DNA of 60,710 nucleotides from CAVPCY01 sp963702525 (GTDB taxonomy: Bacteria; Actinomycetota; Coriobacteriia; Anaerosomatales; PHET01). The translations under genes and the position numbers were made by a program. The notes beneath the pieces are model-generated. The model worked only from the letters and a program-made list of their open reading frames with translations, made no database searches and was not told the origin of the DNA. Positions 45,416 through 55,085 of the stretch are shown here, piece by piece. The stretch covers positions 1 to 60,710 of the forward strand of contig CAVPCY010000022.1 of assembly GCA_963702525.1 (NCBI GenBank), given 5' to 3'. Within the stretch, counting starts at the first letter, position 1; every line of letters starts with the position of its first letter.

Positions 45416-46771
45416 ATGAAGGAGTTCGCGGTCTTCTGGGGATGCACGATCCCCGCGCGCTTCCCGTTCATCGAGAAGTCGGTGCGCGTGATGTTCGACG
45501 ACCTGGGGGCTCAGATCCACGAGCTGCCCGGCCACACGTGCTGCCCTGAAGGCACGCTCGTCAAGGCGAACGACCCCGACTCGTTCTTCACGGCTGCCGC
45601 ACGCAACCTCGCGCTCGTCGAGAAGGCCGGCTTCGACCTCGTGACGCCGTGCAACGGCTGCTACTCGACGTTCAAGGAGTGCCAGAGCCACCTCAAGACG
45701 CAGTGGCGCGAGCGCGACAAGATCAACGAGCGCCTCGCGACCGAGGAGCTGCACTACGACGGCTCCCTGCAGGTCGTGCACTTCGCCGAGTGGCTCGCCG
45801 ACCACATGGGCGCCGGGCTCATCGCGTCCAAGGCGGTCAAGCCGTTCTGGGGCATGAACATCGCCGTCCACTACGGCTGCCACCTGCTCCGACCCCAGCC
45901 CGCGGTCAAGTGGGACGATCCGCTGCATCCCAAGAAGGTCGAGGAGATCGTCGCCGCCTTGGGTGCGCGCGTCGTCGACTACCCCACCAAGATGCAGTGC
46001 TGCGGCGGCTACCTCGACCGCGTGGGGGAGCGTGAGGGCTCGCTCGCCTTCAACCGCCGCAAGCTCTACGACCTGCAGAACCACCAGGTCGACGCGCTGG
46101 TGGTCGTGTGCCCGAGCTGCTTCCAGCAGTTCGATCTGAACCAGGCCGCGCTTCAGCGCAACAACGAGAACATCCACATCCCGGTGCTCTACCTCTCCGA
46201 GATCATCGGTCTGGCGTACGGCCACAGCCCCGAAGAGCTCGGCATGGACATGCACCGCGTGAGCGTCCAGCCGTTCCTCGACAAGTGGGAAGGCCGAGCC
46301 GCCGACAAGACCAGACTCGCGCAGGACTTCGATGTCGCCCTGCTCAACAAGTGCGACTCGTGCCGGGCGTGCAAGGACGACTGCCCGGTGTGCAAGGTCG
46401 ACCCGACGTTCGACCCGTGCGACACGATCGGGCAGCTGCTCAATGGCGACATCGACGAGGTGCTCGCCGACCCGAACATCTGGAAGTGCCTCGAGTGCTA
46501 CACGTGCCTCGAGATGTGCCACTCCGACATCGGGATGGCCGAGGTCTTCCGCACCCTGAAGGAGCTCTCGCTCAAGAACGGCACCGGCCCCGACTCGGTG
46601 CCCGCGAGCTACAAGATGTTCATGGATACCGGTCGGCTCGGCGAGCCCAAGCAAGGCGCGCGCAAGAAGCTCGGGCTCGACCCGCTCCCGCCGAGTGGTG
46701 GCGACGCGATGAGGAAGCTCATGGCGTGCGACGCCGTCGATGCGGTGTGCGAAGTGGAAGGGGAGGCGTAA
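45416..46771 (+). CDS. HdrB-HdrC fusion (heterodisulfide-reductase-like iron-sulfur protein)
   Basis: 451 residues in an intact frame, with CAGGAAGG upstream. The N-terminal half is HdrB-like with two CCG domains: GHTCCPEG ... TPCNGCYSTF, and HYGCHLLRP ... MQCCGGYLD ... CPSCFQQFD, ligands of non-cubane 4Fe-4S clusters. From about residue 305 an HdrC-like ferredoxin domain follows with CDSCRACKDDCPVC and CLECYTCLEMC for two 4Fe-4S clusters. In methanogens HdrBC reduces a disulfide; here the fusion heads a glutamate synthase operon and probably passes electrons to or from it. No HdrA flavoprotein is in the window. Confidence 0.88.
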   Translation: MKEFAVFWGCTIPARFPFIEKSVRVMFDDLGAQIHELPGHTCCPEGTLVKANDPDSFFTAAARNLALVEKAGFDLVTPCNGCYSTFKECQSHLKTQWRERDKINERLATEELHYDGSLQVVHFAEWLADHMGAGLIASKAVKPFWGMNIAVHYGCHLLRPQPAVKWDDPLHPKKVEEIVAALGARVVDYPTKMQCCGGYLDRVGEREGSLAFNRRKLYDLQNHQVDALVVVCPSCFQQFDLNQAALQRNNENIHIPVLYLSEIIGLAYGHSPEELGMDMHRVSVQPFLDKWEGRAADKTRLAQDFDVALLNKCDSCRACKDDCPVCKVDPTFDPCDTIGQLLNGDIDEVLADPNIWKCLECYTCLEMCHSDIGMAEVFRTLKELSLKNGTGPDSVPASYKMFMDTGRLGEPKQGARKKLGLDPLPPSGGDAMRKLMACDAVDAVCEVEGEA

Positions 46772-46774
46772 GCC

Positions 46775-48052
46775 ATGGCGTACGAACCGCTACTCGATCG
46801 GATGCCCACGACGCGTCCCGCGTCGTTCTCGGACCGCGACAACGTCTTCGATCTGGAGCGTCCCGCCTACCGGGAAGAGGCGTCCTACAAGATCCACGGT
46901 GGCTGCGGCCTGATGGGCATCTGCGACCAGTCCGGCACGCTGATGAGCGGCGAGAACGCCATCAAGGCGATGGCGGTCCAGCGCGACCGGGGTAACGGCC
47001 TTGGTGGCGGCTACGCCGGCTACGGCATCTACCCCGAGTTCCCCGACCACTTCTGCTTCCACATGATGTATCACGACGTGCGGGCCAAGGAAGAGGCGGA
47101 AGCCGTCTTCGACCAGTACTTCTCGGTCGATCTTGCCGAGCCGATGCCCACGCGCGCCGTCAAGGGCATCACCGACGCGCCGCTGCTGTGGCGCTACTTC
47201 CTCAACCCCGACCCGCACAAGCTCGAGATGGCCGAGATGACCCCCGAGGACTTCGTCGTGCACGTGGTCATGCTCGTGAACTCGTCGATCGACGGCGCCT
47301 TCGTCGCCTCCAGCGGCAAGAACATGGGCGCCTTCAAGGGCGTCGGCTTCCCCGAGGAGATCGGCCACTACTACCTGCTCGAGGAGTACGAGGGCCACAC
47401 GTGGGTCGGGCACAACCGCTTCCCCACGAACACGCCGGGCTGGTGGGGCGGGGCGCACCCGTTCACGCTGCTCGACTGGTCGATCGTGCACAACGGCGAG
47501 ATCTCGAGCTACGGCATCAACAGCCGCTACCTCGAGGCGTTCGGCTACAAGTGCACGCTGGGCACCGACACCGAGGTCGCCGCGTACCTGTTCGACCTGA
47601 TGCTGCGCCGCCACAAGCTGCCGCTCGAACTCGCGTGCAAGGCGCTGGCGAGCCCGCTGTGGACCGAGATCGACCGGATGCCCGAAGACGAGCAGGCGGT
47701 CATGCGCTCGCTGCGCGCGGTCTACGGTCCCGGCATGCTCAACGGCCCGTTCGCCATCGTGCTCGGCTTCAACGGCGGCATGGTCGCGCTCAACGACCGC
47801 ATCAAGCTGCGTCCGCTGGTCGCCGCGAAGCAAGGGTCGATCCTCATGGTCGCTTCCGAGGAGAGCGCCATGCGCGAGGTGCTCGACGCACCCGACGACG
47901 TATGGGCGCCCAAGGCCGGCGAGCCGGTCATCGCGCGCATCGAGGGCGTCGACTGGCCGATCCACGGCGACCTGCACCTGTCCCCGAACGAGATCTCCTG
48001 TGCCGTTACGGGTGTCGACGACACCTGCGAGACCGCCGTCGAGGTGAACTAA
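46775..48052 (+). CDS. Glutamate synthase, class II glutamine amidotransferase subunit (archaeal-type GltB1)
   Basis: 425 residues in an intact frame. This is a stand-alone counterpart of the N-terminal GATase domain of bacterial GltB. The nucleophilic Cys is in IHGGCGLMGICD, internal rather than at residue 1 because about 40 residues precede it; either these are processed off or this is a family feature. Ntn-type signatures are WVGHNRFPTNTPGWWGGAHPF, IVHNGEISSYGINSRYLE and TDTEVAAYLFDLML. It starts 3 nt after hdrBC. Confidence 0.88.
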   Translation: MAYEPLLDRMPTTRPASFSDRDNVFDLERPAYREEASYKIHGGCGLMGICDQSGTLMSGENAIKAMAVQRDRGNGLGGGYAGYGIYPEFPDHFCFHMMYHDVRAKEEAEAVFDQYFSVDLAEPMPTRAVKGITDAPLLWRYFLNPDPHKLEMAEMTPEDFVVHVVMLVNSSIDGAFVASSGKNMGAFKGVGFPEEIGHYYLLEEYEGHTWVGHNRFPTNTPGWWGGAHPFTLLDWSIVHNGEISSYGINSRYLEAFGYKCTLGTDTEVAAYLFDLMLRRHKLPLELACKALASPLWTEIDRMPEDEQAVMRSLRAVYGPGMLNGPFAIVLGFNGGMVALNDRIKLRPLVAAKQGSILMVASEESAMREVLDAPDDVWAPKAGEPVIARIEGVDWPIHGDLHLSPNEISCAVTGVDDTCETAVEVN

Positions 48053-48053
48053 C

Positions 48054-49565
48054 ATGCCCACGAGCCTGATCCAGCCCGAGTTCAAGGTCGAGATCGACTA
48101 CAACAAGTGCCACAAGTGCGGGCGCTGCGTGCAGCAGTGCGGCTGGGGCGTGTACTCGTTCAACGAGCGCCCGTTCCCAGACGACAGCAAGTGCCGCGCG
48201 TGCCACCGCTGCGTGACGTACTGCCCCGCGCACTGCATCACCATCAAGAAGAACGACCTCGCTTTGCGCGACAACGCCAACTGGACGTCCGAGCAGCGCA
48301 AGAACGTCTGGCGCCAGGCCGAGTCGGGCGGCGTCATGCTCACCGGCATGGGCAACGACAAGCACTACACGAGCTACTTCGACCACCTCGTTCTCGACGC
48401 GTGCCAGGTCACGAACCCCTCCATCGACCCGCTTCGCGAGCCGATGGAGCTGCGCACCTACCTGGGCCGCAAGCCCGACAGCGTCGAAGTCGAGAGCGAC
48501 GGCAACGGCGGCTTCCGCCTCAAAGAGGGCGCGGGGATCGCCAAGAACATCAAGCTCGACGCGCCCATCATCTTCTCGCCGATGAGCTACGGCTCGGTGT
48601 CGCTCAACGTCCACAAGTCGCTCGCGATGGCAGCCGAGCGCCTCGGCATCCTCATGAACACCGGCGAGGGCGGACTGCACGCGGACCTGTATCCGTATCA
48701 GGACAACGTCATCGTCCAGGTCGCCTCGGGCCGCTTCGGCGTGAATCCCGAGTACCTCAACCGGGGTGCGGCCATCGAGATCAAGGTCGGTCAGGGCGCC
48801 AAGCCGGGCATCGGCGGCCATCTGCCGGGCGAGAAGATCAACAAGGAAGTCTCGACCACGCGCATGATCCCGCAGGGCTCCGACGCGATCAGCCCGGCCC
48901 CGCACCACGACATCTACTCGATCGAGGACCTTCGCCAGCTCATCTACTCGCTCAAGGAGGCGTCCGGCTACAAGCCGGTCGGCGTCAAGATCGCCGCCGT
49001 GCACAACGTCGCCGCTATCGCGTCGGGCATCGTGCGCGCGGGTGCGGACTACGTGTACCTCGACGGCTTCAAGGGCGGCACCGGCGCCGCGCCGGCGATC
49101 ATCCGCGACCATATCGGCATCCCGCTCGAGATCGCGATCGCGGTGGTCGACCAGCGCTTGCGCGACGAGGGCATCCGCAACCAGGCCTCGATCATCGCGG
49201 CCGGCTCGATCCGCTCCTCGGCCGACATGGCCAAGGCGATCGCGCTTGGCGCCGACGTCGTGGCGATCGGCTCGGCGGCGCTCATGGCGCTCGGATGCCA
49301 CCTGTGCCAGGGCTGCCACACGGGCTGTTGCTCGTGGGGGCTCACCACTCAGAAGGCCGAGCTCACCCGTCGGGTCGATCCCGAGTGGGGCGCCGAGCGG
49401 CTCGTGAACCTCGTGCACGCGTGGAGCCACGAGCTCCAGGAGATCCTCGGCGCACTGGGCGTCAACGCGGTCGAGTCGCTGCGCGGCAGCCGTGAGCGGC
49501 TACGCGCGGTGGGGCTCGACGCACAGACCTGCGAGATCCTCGGCGTCAAGCCGGCCGGGATGTAA
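48054..49565 (+). CDS. Glutamate synthase FMN/ferredoxin subunit (archaeal-type GltB2)
   Basis: 503 residues in an intact frame. An N-terminal ferredoxin domain carries two 4Fe-4S motifs (CHKCGRCVQQCGW and CRACHRCVTYCP). The FMN barrel of glutamate synthase follows: FSPMSYGSVSLNVHKSLAMA, NTGEGGLHADLYPY, IEIKVGQGAKPGIGGHLPG, DGFKGGTGAAP and ALGCHLCQGCHTGCCSWGL, the last supplying the 3Fe-4S cluster cysteines. It makes glutamate from 2-oxoglutarate with ammonia from the GATase subunit; the ferredoxin domain takes the electrons. Confidence 0.93.
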   Translation: MPTSLIQPEFKVEIDYNKCHKCGRCVQQCGWGVYSFNERPFPDDSKCRACHRCVTYCPAHCITIKKNDLALRDNANWTSEQRKNVWRQAESGGVMLTGMGNDKHYTSYFDHLVLDACQVTNPSIDPLREPMELRTYLGRKPDSVEVESDGNGGFRLKEGAGIAKNIKLDAPIIFSPMSYGSVSLNVHKSLAMAAERLGILMNTGEGGLHADLYPYQDNVIVQVASGRFGVNPEYLNRGAAIEIKVGQGAKPGIGGHLPGEKINKEVSTTRMIPQGSDAISPAPHHDIYSIEDLRQLIYSLKEASGYKPVGVKIAAVHNVAAIASGIVRAGADYVYLDGFKGGTGAAPAIIRDHIGIPLEIAIAVVDQRLRDEGIRNQASIIAAGSIRSSADMAKAIALGADVVAIGSAALMALGCHLCQGCHTGCCSWGLTTQKAELTRRVDPEWGAERLVNLVHAWSHELQEILGALGVNAVESLRGSRERLRAVGLDAQTCEILGVKPAGM

Positions 49566-49578
49566 GGGGAGACCAGAG

Positions 49579-50534
49579 ATGACGACTCACGACCACATCC
49601 AAGCCCATCGAGGGCTACCTGCAAGTAGCGCCGGAGGTCACCGTCGACGGCGATGTCGCGACGATCGACTGCCAGAGCGTCTACTACAAGTACGTGAACG
49701 AGGCCGTCCGGCAGTGCTTCTCGGACGGCGTCAAGACGGTGAAGCTCGTGAACGTGAACGGGCAGCGCTACATCGGAACGGGCGTGCGCGGCAAGGACCT
49801 GCGCATCGAGGTCCATGGGACCCCGGGCCAGGACCTCGCGATGTTCATGGACGGCCCCACGCTCGAGGTCTTCGGCAACGCGCAGGACGGCGTCGGCAAC
49901 ACCATGAACGCCGGCACCGTCGTGGTGCACGGCTCGGCGGGCGACGTGCTGGGCTACGGGATGCGCGGCGGCAAGGTCTTCATCAAGGGCGACGTGGGCT
50001 ACCGGGTGGGCATCCACATGAAGGCCTACGAGGACCTGCGCCCCATCATGATCTGCGGCGGCAAGGCGCGCGACTTCTTCGGCGAGTACATGGCCGGCGG
50101 CCTGCTCATCCTGCTCGGCATGAACTCCCGTCTCGAGGGGCCGCTCGTGGGCGGCTACCTGGGCACCGGCATGCACGGCGGCGAGATCCTCGTGCGCGGC
50201 GAGGTCGAGCCGTGGCAGATAGGCAAGGAGTGCGGCATCTTCACCGCGACCGACGAGGAGATGGAAGCGCTCAAGCCGCTGCTGACCGAGTACTGCGACG
50301 CCGTCGGCTTCGATCTTGCCGAGGTGCTGTCGGTGCCGTTCACGCGGCTCGTGCCGATCAGCCACAGGCCCGTACGGGAAGCTCTACACGTACCTGTTCC
50401 TCGCATCGGCACAGCAGCTGCCCAGCAGCGTGCGTGAGTCACCTGCATGCACTGCTCAGGTCGTGCGTTCAAGAGGACCACAGAACGAAGGCGCCGGTTT
50501 CTGCGCAGCGCTGACTGTTGGGATGGCGCGGTAG
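49579..50534 (+). CDS. Glutamate synthase GXGXG subunit (archaeal-type GltB3; two frameshifts)
   Basis: About 250-310 residues. This is the third part of the split GltB, a right-handed beta-helix of GXGXG repeats that shapes the ammonia tunnel. The start MTTHDHIQ slips near 49601 into PIEGYLQVAPEVTVDGDVAT. The helix is clear from VYYKYVNEAVRQCFSDGV, ALGN-type turns such as VFGNAQDGVGNTMNAGT, GYGMRGGKVFIKGDVGYR and LGTGMHGGEILVRGEV. The frame slips again near 50369, where the conserved end should read RPYGKLYTY; the two frames stop at 50437 and 50534, so the exact end is uncertain. Confidence 0.87.
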
Positions 50535-50771
50535 ACGGATCCGACGCTTCGGAATCTGGTACGGAATTGTGTGGATTCTGTGGTACTGGGCGTACGATTC
50601 AGGTAGGATAAGCTACGCGAGGCGTGTGGGGGCACGCGTCGGCATGCGGAACCACATGGAGCGAGACCGAGATGCTGGAGAGTCGTTGCCATCAGATCCG
50701 GCAGCTGGCGTTTGTTCTGTGTTCCCGAGTGGCTGTTCCATCGATCGTTTCGAACTCATGGGGGCGCGCTG
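50535..50771. other. Intergenic region before the multiheme cytochrome
   Basis: No gene is convincing here. It contains AT-richer patches (TTGTGT 50567-50572, TAGGAT 50604-50609) that may include the cytochrome promoter, but no hexamer pair has good spacing. Confidence 0.4.
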
Positions 50772-53700
50772 ATGGCCAGTGTCAAGCGAGCGCAAGCTTT
50801 GCGGGTATCGATCGTCATCGGGTGCCTCCTGATCTCACGCTCGGATTCGCCGCCACGGCCTATGCCGGAACTGCCTTGTCGTTCTCGCAGACCCCCGCAC
50901 CCGATACGACCGTGACGGTCCTGCCCACCTCGGTCCGCGTGGTCGTGCAGGGCTCGTCGAACCTGGTCTCGTCGAGCGCTCGCCTCTATCTCGACGGCGT
51001 GCAAGTCCCCGCCTCGGTCGGTACATCCGGCCTCAGGACAGTGTCGGTCGCCTACACGGCGATGTCGCTGACCGACGGGCCCCACACGGCTAGTGCGTGC
51101 GTTGACGATGTCGACGGGATCACTCCTTCGTCGACGTGGGGTTTCGGTGTCGTGGTCCCGCCGACCCTCTCATCACCGGTCCCGGCACCGTTCTCCTCGG
51201 TAACACCCCTCGGCCCGCTATCGGTTTCACGATGGCGGACAACATGGCAGGTCCGCTGTTTGTCAGGCTCACCGTCGACGGTGTCGATGTGATCTTCTCG
51301 AGCCAGCCCCAAGGACTGGTCAGGTGGACCCCGTCGGTCGATTTCGCCAACAACAGCTCCCACTCCGTGACCGCTCGGGCCACCGACGCGGTCGGCGCGA
51401 CGCGGACGCTCTCTTGGACCTTCACCGCCGTTGCCACACCTCCCATGTCGGACGGCACGAACTGCGCGGCATGCCATTCAGGGCTACCCGTTCCCCAACC
51501 ACAACCTGACGAACTGCCTTTCCTGTCACAGCGTTGGTCAGGACGCCAACGAGGGCAACCACGGAATCTTCCCGGTGACCCCGCGCCGGCCGGACCGTGC
51601 TACGGCTGTCACCAGAACTGGGACGACCACGTGACGGGCATGACGACCTACCTGTGGACGGACTGTCACACCCCAGCCTGGCCGCTCGTGCCGATGCACA
51701 CCGACGCCGAGGTCGACGCCGCCCACATCACCACCACCGCGGGGTGCGAGAGCTGCCACGACCCCTCGCTTGTCACCGAGCACGGCAAGTATCCGGTCAA
51801 CTCGGAGTTCAAGTTCCAGTGCACCACGTGTCACACGAGCACTGACCCGAACGTCACGGCCGCGATAGCCGGCGGTGACACCGACTGCTATGCGTGCCAC
51901 GCCGACCCCGGGCATGAGGCGCTGCACGACACGACCGTCCCGCCGTCGTGCGAGGGCTCAGGCTGCCACGCCGGCACGAACCTCGTGCCCATCCACTCGA
52001 CGCTTGATTGCGCAGGGTGTCACTCCTCAACCGACCCTGATGTCGTGGGCGCTATCGCGAACGGTGACAAGGACTGCGCGTCGTGCCATCCGGGCGGCGG
52101 GCACGAGGCACTGCACGAGACCACGGTGCCCGTATCATGTTCGGGGACGGGGTGCGCACGCTGAGACCAACCTGGTCCCGCTGCACACGGACGGCGGGTG
52201 TACCGGGTGTCACGAGTCGTCCGACCCCCTAGTCGTCGGAAGCTATCGCAAGCGGTGACAAGAGCTGCAGCGCGTGTCACGGCACTACGGCCCACTACGC
52301 GATCACGACACTACGGTTCCCGCGTCGTGCTCGGGGGCGGTCGTGCCACACCGGCACCAACCTGGTGCCGCTCCATCCCACGGGGAGTTGTGCCGGGTGC
52401 CACGAGTCGACCGACCCGGACGTGGTCGACGGCGATTGCGGCCGGCAGACAAGGACTGCGCGGCGTGCCATCGCCGCCGACCACACGAGGCGCTGCACGA
52501 CACGACGTGTCGACCATGCGTGCTCCGGGAGTTCGGGCACCGCTGGGTCACAGCCGGCACGAATCTGGTGCCCGATACACTCGGCCATCGGGTGCGCGGG
52601 TTGCCACGAGTCCACCGATCCCGTGGTGGTCTACGCGATCGCAAACGGGCGACAAGACCTGCACGGGTTGTCACGCCCACGGCACAGTCGTGGATCACTA
52701 CGCGATGCACGACACCGACGGTCACTCCCTCGTGTGACGGGCAGCGGGATGTCACAACGGCGAACCAACCTGCTGCCGATACACACGGTCGACAGGGTCA
52801 TCAACTGGATTGCGAGTTGTCACCAGTCGACCGAATCCCGTGGTCGGTGGCGCCATCGCGAGCGGGCGACAAGTATTGCACGACCTAGCCCGAATCCGGG
52901 CCGACCATGCCGACTCCACGACACGACGGTTCCACCTGCGTGCGCGGGCGCCGGCTGCCACACAGGCACGAACCTCGATTCCTATCCACTCCGAGAGCGG
53001 ATGCGCGGGTTGCCACGAGTCGACCGACCCGGCTGGTGATCACCGCGATCGCCGACGGGCGTCAAGGACTGCTCGGCGTGCCACCCCGGTGGCGGGGACC
53101 ACGGTCCGCTCCACGACACGACCGTGCCTGTCGACTGCAGTCGGCGCCGGTTGCCACAGCGGCACGAACCTGTGCCGATCCATCCCGACCATCGGGTGCG
53201 CGGGCTGCCACGAGTCGACCGACCCACGATGTGGTCACGGCGATCGCCGACGGCGTCAAGGACTGCGTCGGCGTGTCATCCGGGCGGCGGACCACTGCCG
53301 GGCTGCACGATGACGGTTTCACCGATCCCGCGTGCGCGCAATGCCACGACTCCAACATCTCCGCCCAGCACGACAACGACTGCGCTGTCTGCCATGACAG
53401 CACGGACGGCAGGGTTGTGGCGGCGATCGACGAGCGGCAACACGAACTGCAGCGCATGTCATCCCGAATGCCGGGTCGATCACGAGGCGGCCCCGTCGAA
53501 CTACGCGACAGTGGGAAGACCACCGGCGCCAACGCCGCGCCTCTTCCCGCCACCCCGCACACCGGCTACACGCTGACCAGCGTGAAGTGCAACGTGTGCC
53601 ACTCGGTCCACCGCTCCGCGGTCGTCGGGCCAGGTCATCCGCAACCAGGTCGGCGGCGCGTTCCATGACCGCCGGCGACCGGCCGAGACACTCGAGATGC

Positions 53701-54852
53701 TTGCTGCGTTCGAGCGTCGCCGATTCGTGCAAGTACTGCCACATCGACACCGCCATCGGCGGCGTTCGCCTGTGGAACGGCAACTCGCTGAACTGGGGCG
53801 ACCCCGGTCCGTTCTCGGGTGGCTACGCGCACAACCACACCTCGTGCACCGAGTGCCACGCGGTCCACGGTGCGGAGACCTACAAGGGTGCTGCCGCTGG
53901 CAAGATCCTGAAGTACAGCGTCGAGAACCTGGTCCTGCGCGCAGCAGTCTCTCGGGCTCGCTCCGGTCCTCTGGGGCATCAACCCCAACGTGCCGGGTAA
54001 CGTCGCCGCTCACACCTACACCGATCCGGTCACCGGCCATCGCTGTTGAGACCGGCGTCCAGGACGAGATCTATCACCACTGCCGCTGGTCTCGTGGCCG
54101 CCGGCAACCAGGCGCAGTTCACCGACCTGGCCGGCGTCATCGAGGGCGACGCTGCCAAGACGGTCAACTCCGCTGTCGGCGCGGACATGAAGGACCTCCA
54201 GGTCGGCGCGTTTTGCACCAAGTGCCACCCGACCTACGCCTCCGGCTCGGAGTTCGTCACCAACCTCGACCAGGACTCGTCGGCTCTTCGGCGGCACCTA
54301 CGCAGGCCGGAGCCCCGACTGGACGCCTCCGGTAGCGCCAGCCCGCTGGCTCCAACGCCGGTACCTGGATGGCCAAGGGCCACCCGGTCGCCGACGGCGA
54401 CGAACGACTTCTCGACTCGGCGCCGGCATGACGATCGCGACGGGCAAGACCGTTGCCTGGGCCGACGCCGACACCTGCCGCAAGTGCCACGACGCCGGTA
54501 CGTCTGACGCCGCCGCTGGTACGGTCGTGTACTCCAGCTGGCCGCACGTCACGCCTGGCTACTACCGCTTCATGGCGCTGGGACGGTTGCCGCGAGCTAC
54601 GCCGCGTACGGCCTGACCAACGCCCAGTCGCGCTTCAGCGGCTCCGCGTTCCTGGCCGAGGGCGCCTTCATCAACCTGGCCAACACGGGTGACCCGGACG
54701 CTCAGTCCGTGACCTCGCAGTTCGCCGACCAGATGATCAAGGGCACCCCGAACGACCCGAACGCCTCGGTCACCATCGGGCGCGACGGTGCATGCCTGAA
54801 GTGCCACGTGGAGAACGACGGTGTCGGTCTTGGCGTAGGCAAGAGCTACTAG
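50772..54852 (+). CDS. Very large secreted multiheme c-type cytochrome (many frameshifts)
   Basis: About 1350 residues if read through the many indels. A signal peptide (VKRAQALRVSIVIGCLL ... ATAYAG) is followed by two Ig-like sandwich domains of ~90 residues (LPTSVRVVVQGSSNLVSSS; ITGPGTVLLGNTPRPAIGF). From 51460 heme motifs begin: about 25 CxxCH are readable by eye, together with about seven CX4CH (such as SCEGSGCH). Eight ~63-residue units repeat CAGCHESTDPDVV, then CxxCHPGGGHEALHDTTVP, then SCxGxGCHxGTNLVPIH. The C-terminal part holds a few more CxxCH and ends LGVGKSY. It is probably an extracellular or cell-surface electron conduit. Confidence 0.85.
51823..53390 (+). repeat. About eight tandem ~190-bp repeats encoding heme-binding units
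   Basis: Units begin at CxxCH codons near 51823, 52012, 52197, 52393, 52599, 52805, 53003 and 53205. Each codes for two CxxCH and one CX4CH motif. Frameshifts are densest here, about one to three per unit from 52150 onward, as expected where similar repeats confuse consensus building, so the number of units may be wrong. Confidence 0.8.
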
Positions 54853-54906
54853 GCTCACACGCACTACCCTCGCGATGCGAAACGGCATCGTGAAGACGCA
54901 CCATCG

Positions 54907-54933
54907 AGCGGCCCTCCACATCGGAGGGCCGCT
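54907..54933 (+). terminator. Terminator hairpin after the multiheme cytochrome
   Basis: AGCGGCCCTCC (54907-54917) and GGAGGGCCGCT (54923-54933) form a perfect 11-bp stem with a 5-nt loop, about 55 nt after the stop. The T-run after it is weak. Confidence 0.65.
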
Positions 54934-55018
54934 CTGCGTCTGGGCTGAGAGGGCGGGTATGCGCCTGGCCCCGTGAATCCAGAAACACCTCCGAAACACA
55001 GCGGGCCTAATCTCGCGG

Positions 55019-55064
55019 TATGATGACGTAAGCGACGTCAGGCAGACACGGCATCCACGTGTCT
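55019..55064 (+). promoter_or_regulatory. glnA promoter with palindrome at the start site and a leader hairpin
   Basis: TATGAT (55019-55024) is a likely -10; the -35 is poor. TGACGT-AAGCG-ACGTCA (55024-55040), a perfect 6-bp inverted repeat, covers the predicted start point. AGACACG (55044-55050) and CGTGTCT (55058-55064) form a second hairpin 5 nt before the GAGGAGG ribosome-binding site region. Control by a repressor or by the leader is likely; the GlnR-like gene downstream is one candidate. Confidence 0.55.
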
Positions 55065-55085
55065 TCTTCTGAGGAGGTTGTGCGC

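Noticed and set aside
50518..50772. Small hydrophobic frame beginning GWRGRRIRRFGIWYGIVWILWYW
   Set aside because: No ribosome-binding site, overlap with the end of the glutamate synthase subunit, and loss of any hydrophobic or conserved character after the first 30 residues.
51823..53390. Regularly spaced repeats that could suggest a CRISPR array
   Set aside because: The ~190-bp spacing, coding periodicity and conserved CxxCH codons show protein repeats. There are no short identical repeats with unique spacers.
55024..55064. Second ANTAR element before glnA
   Set aside because: Two hairpins are present, but the loops are 5 and 7 nt and lack A1/G4, and no terminator follows.
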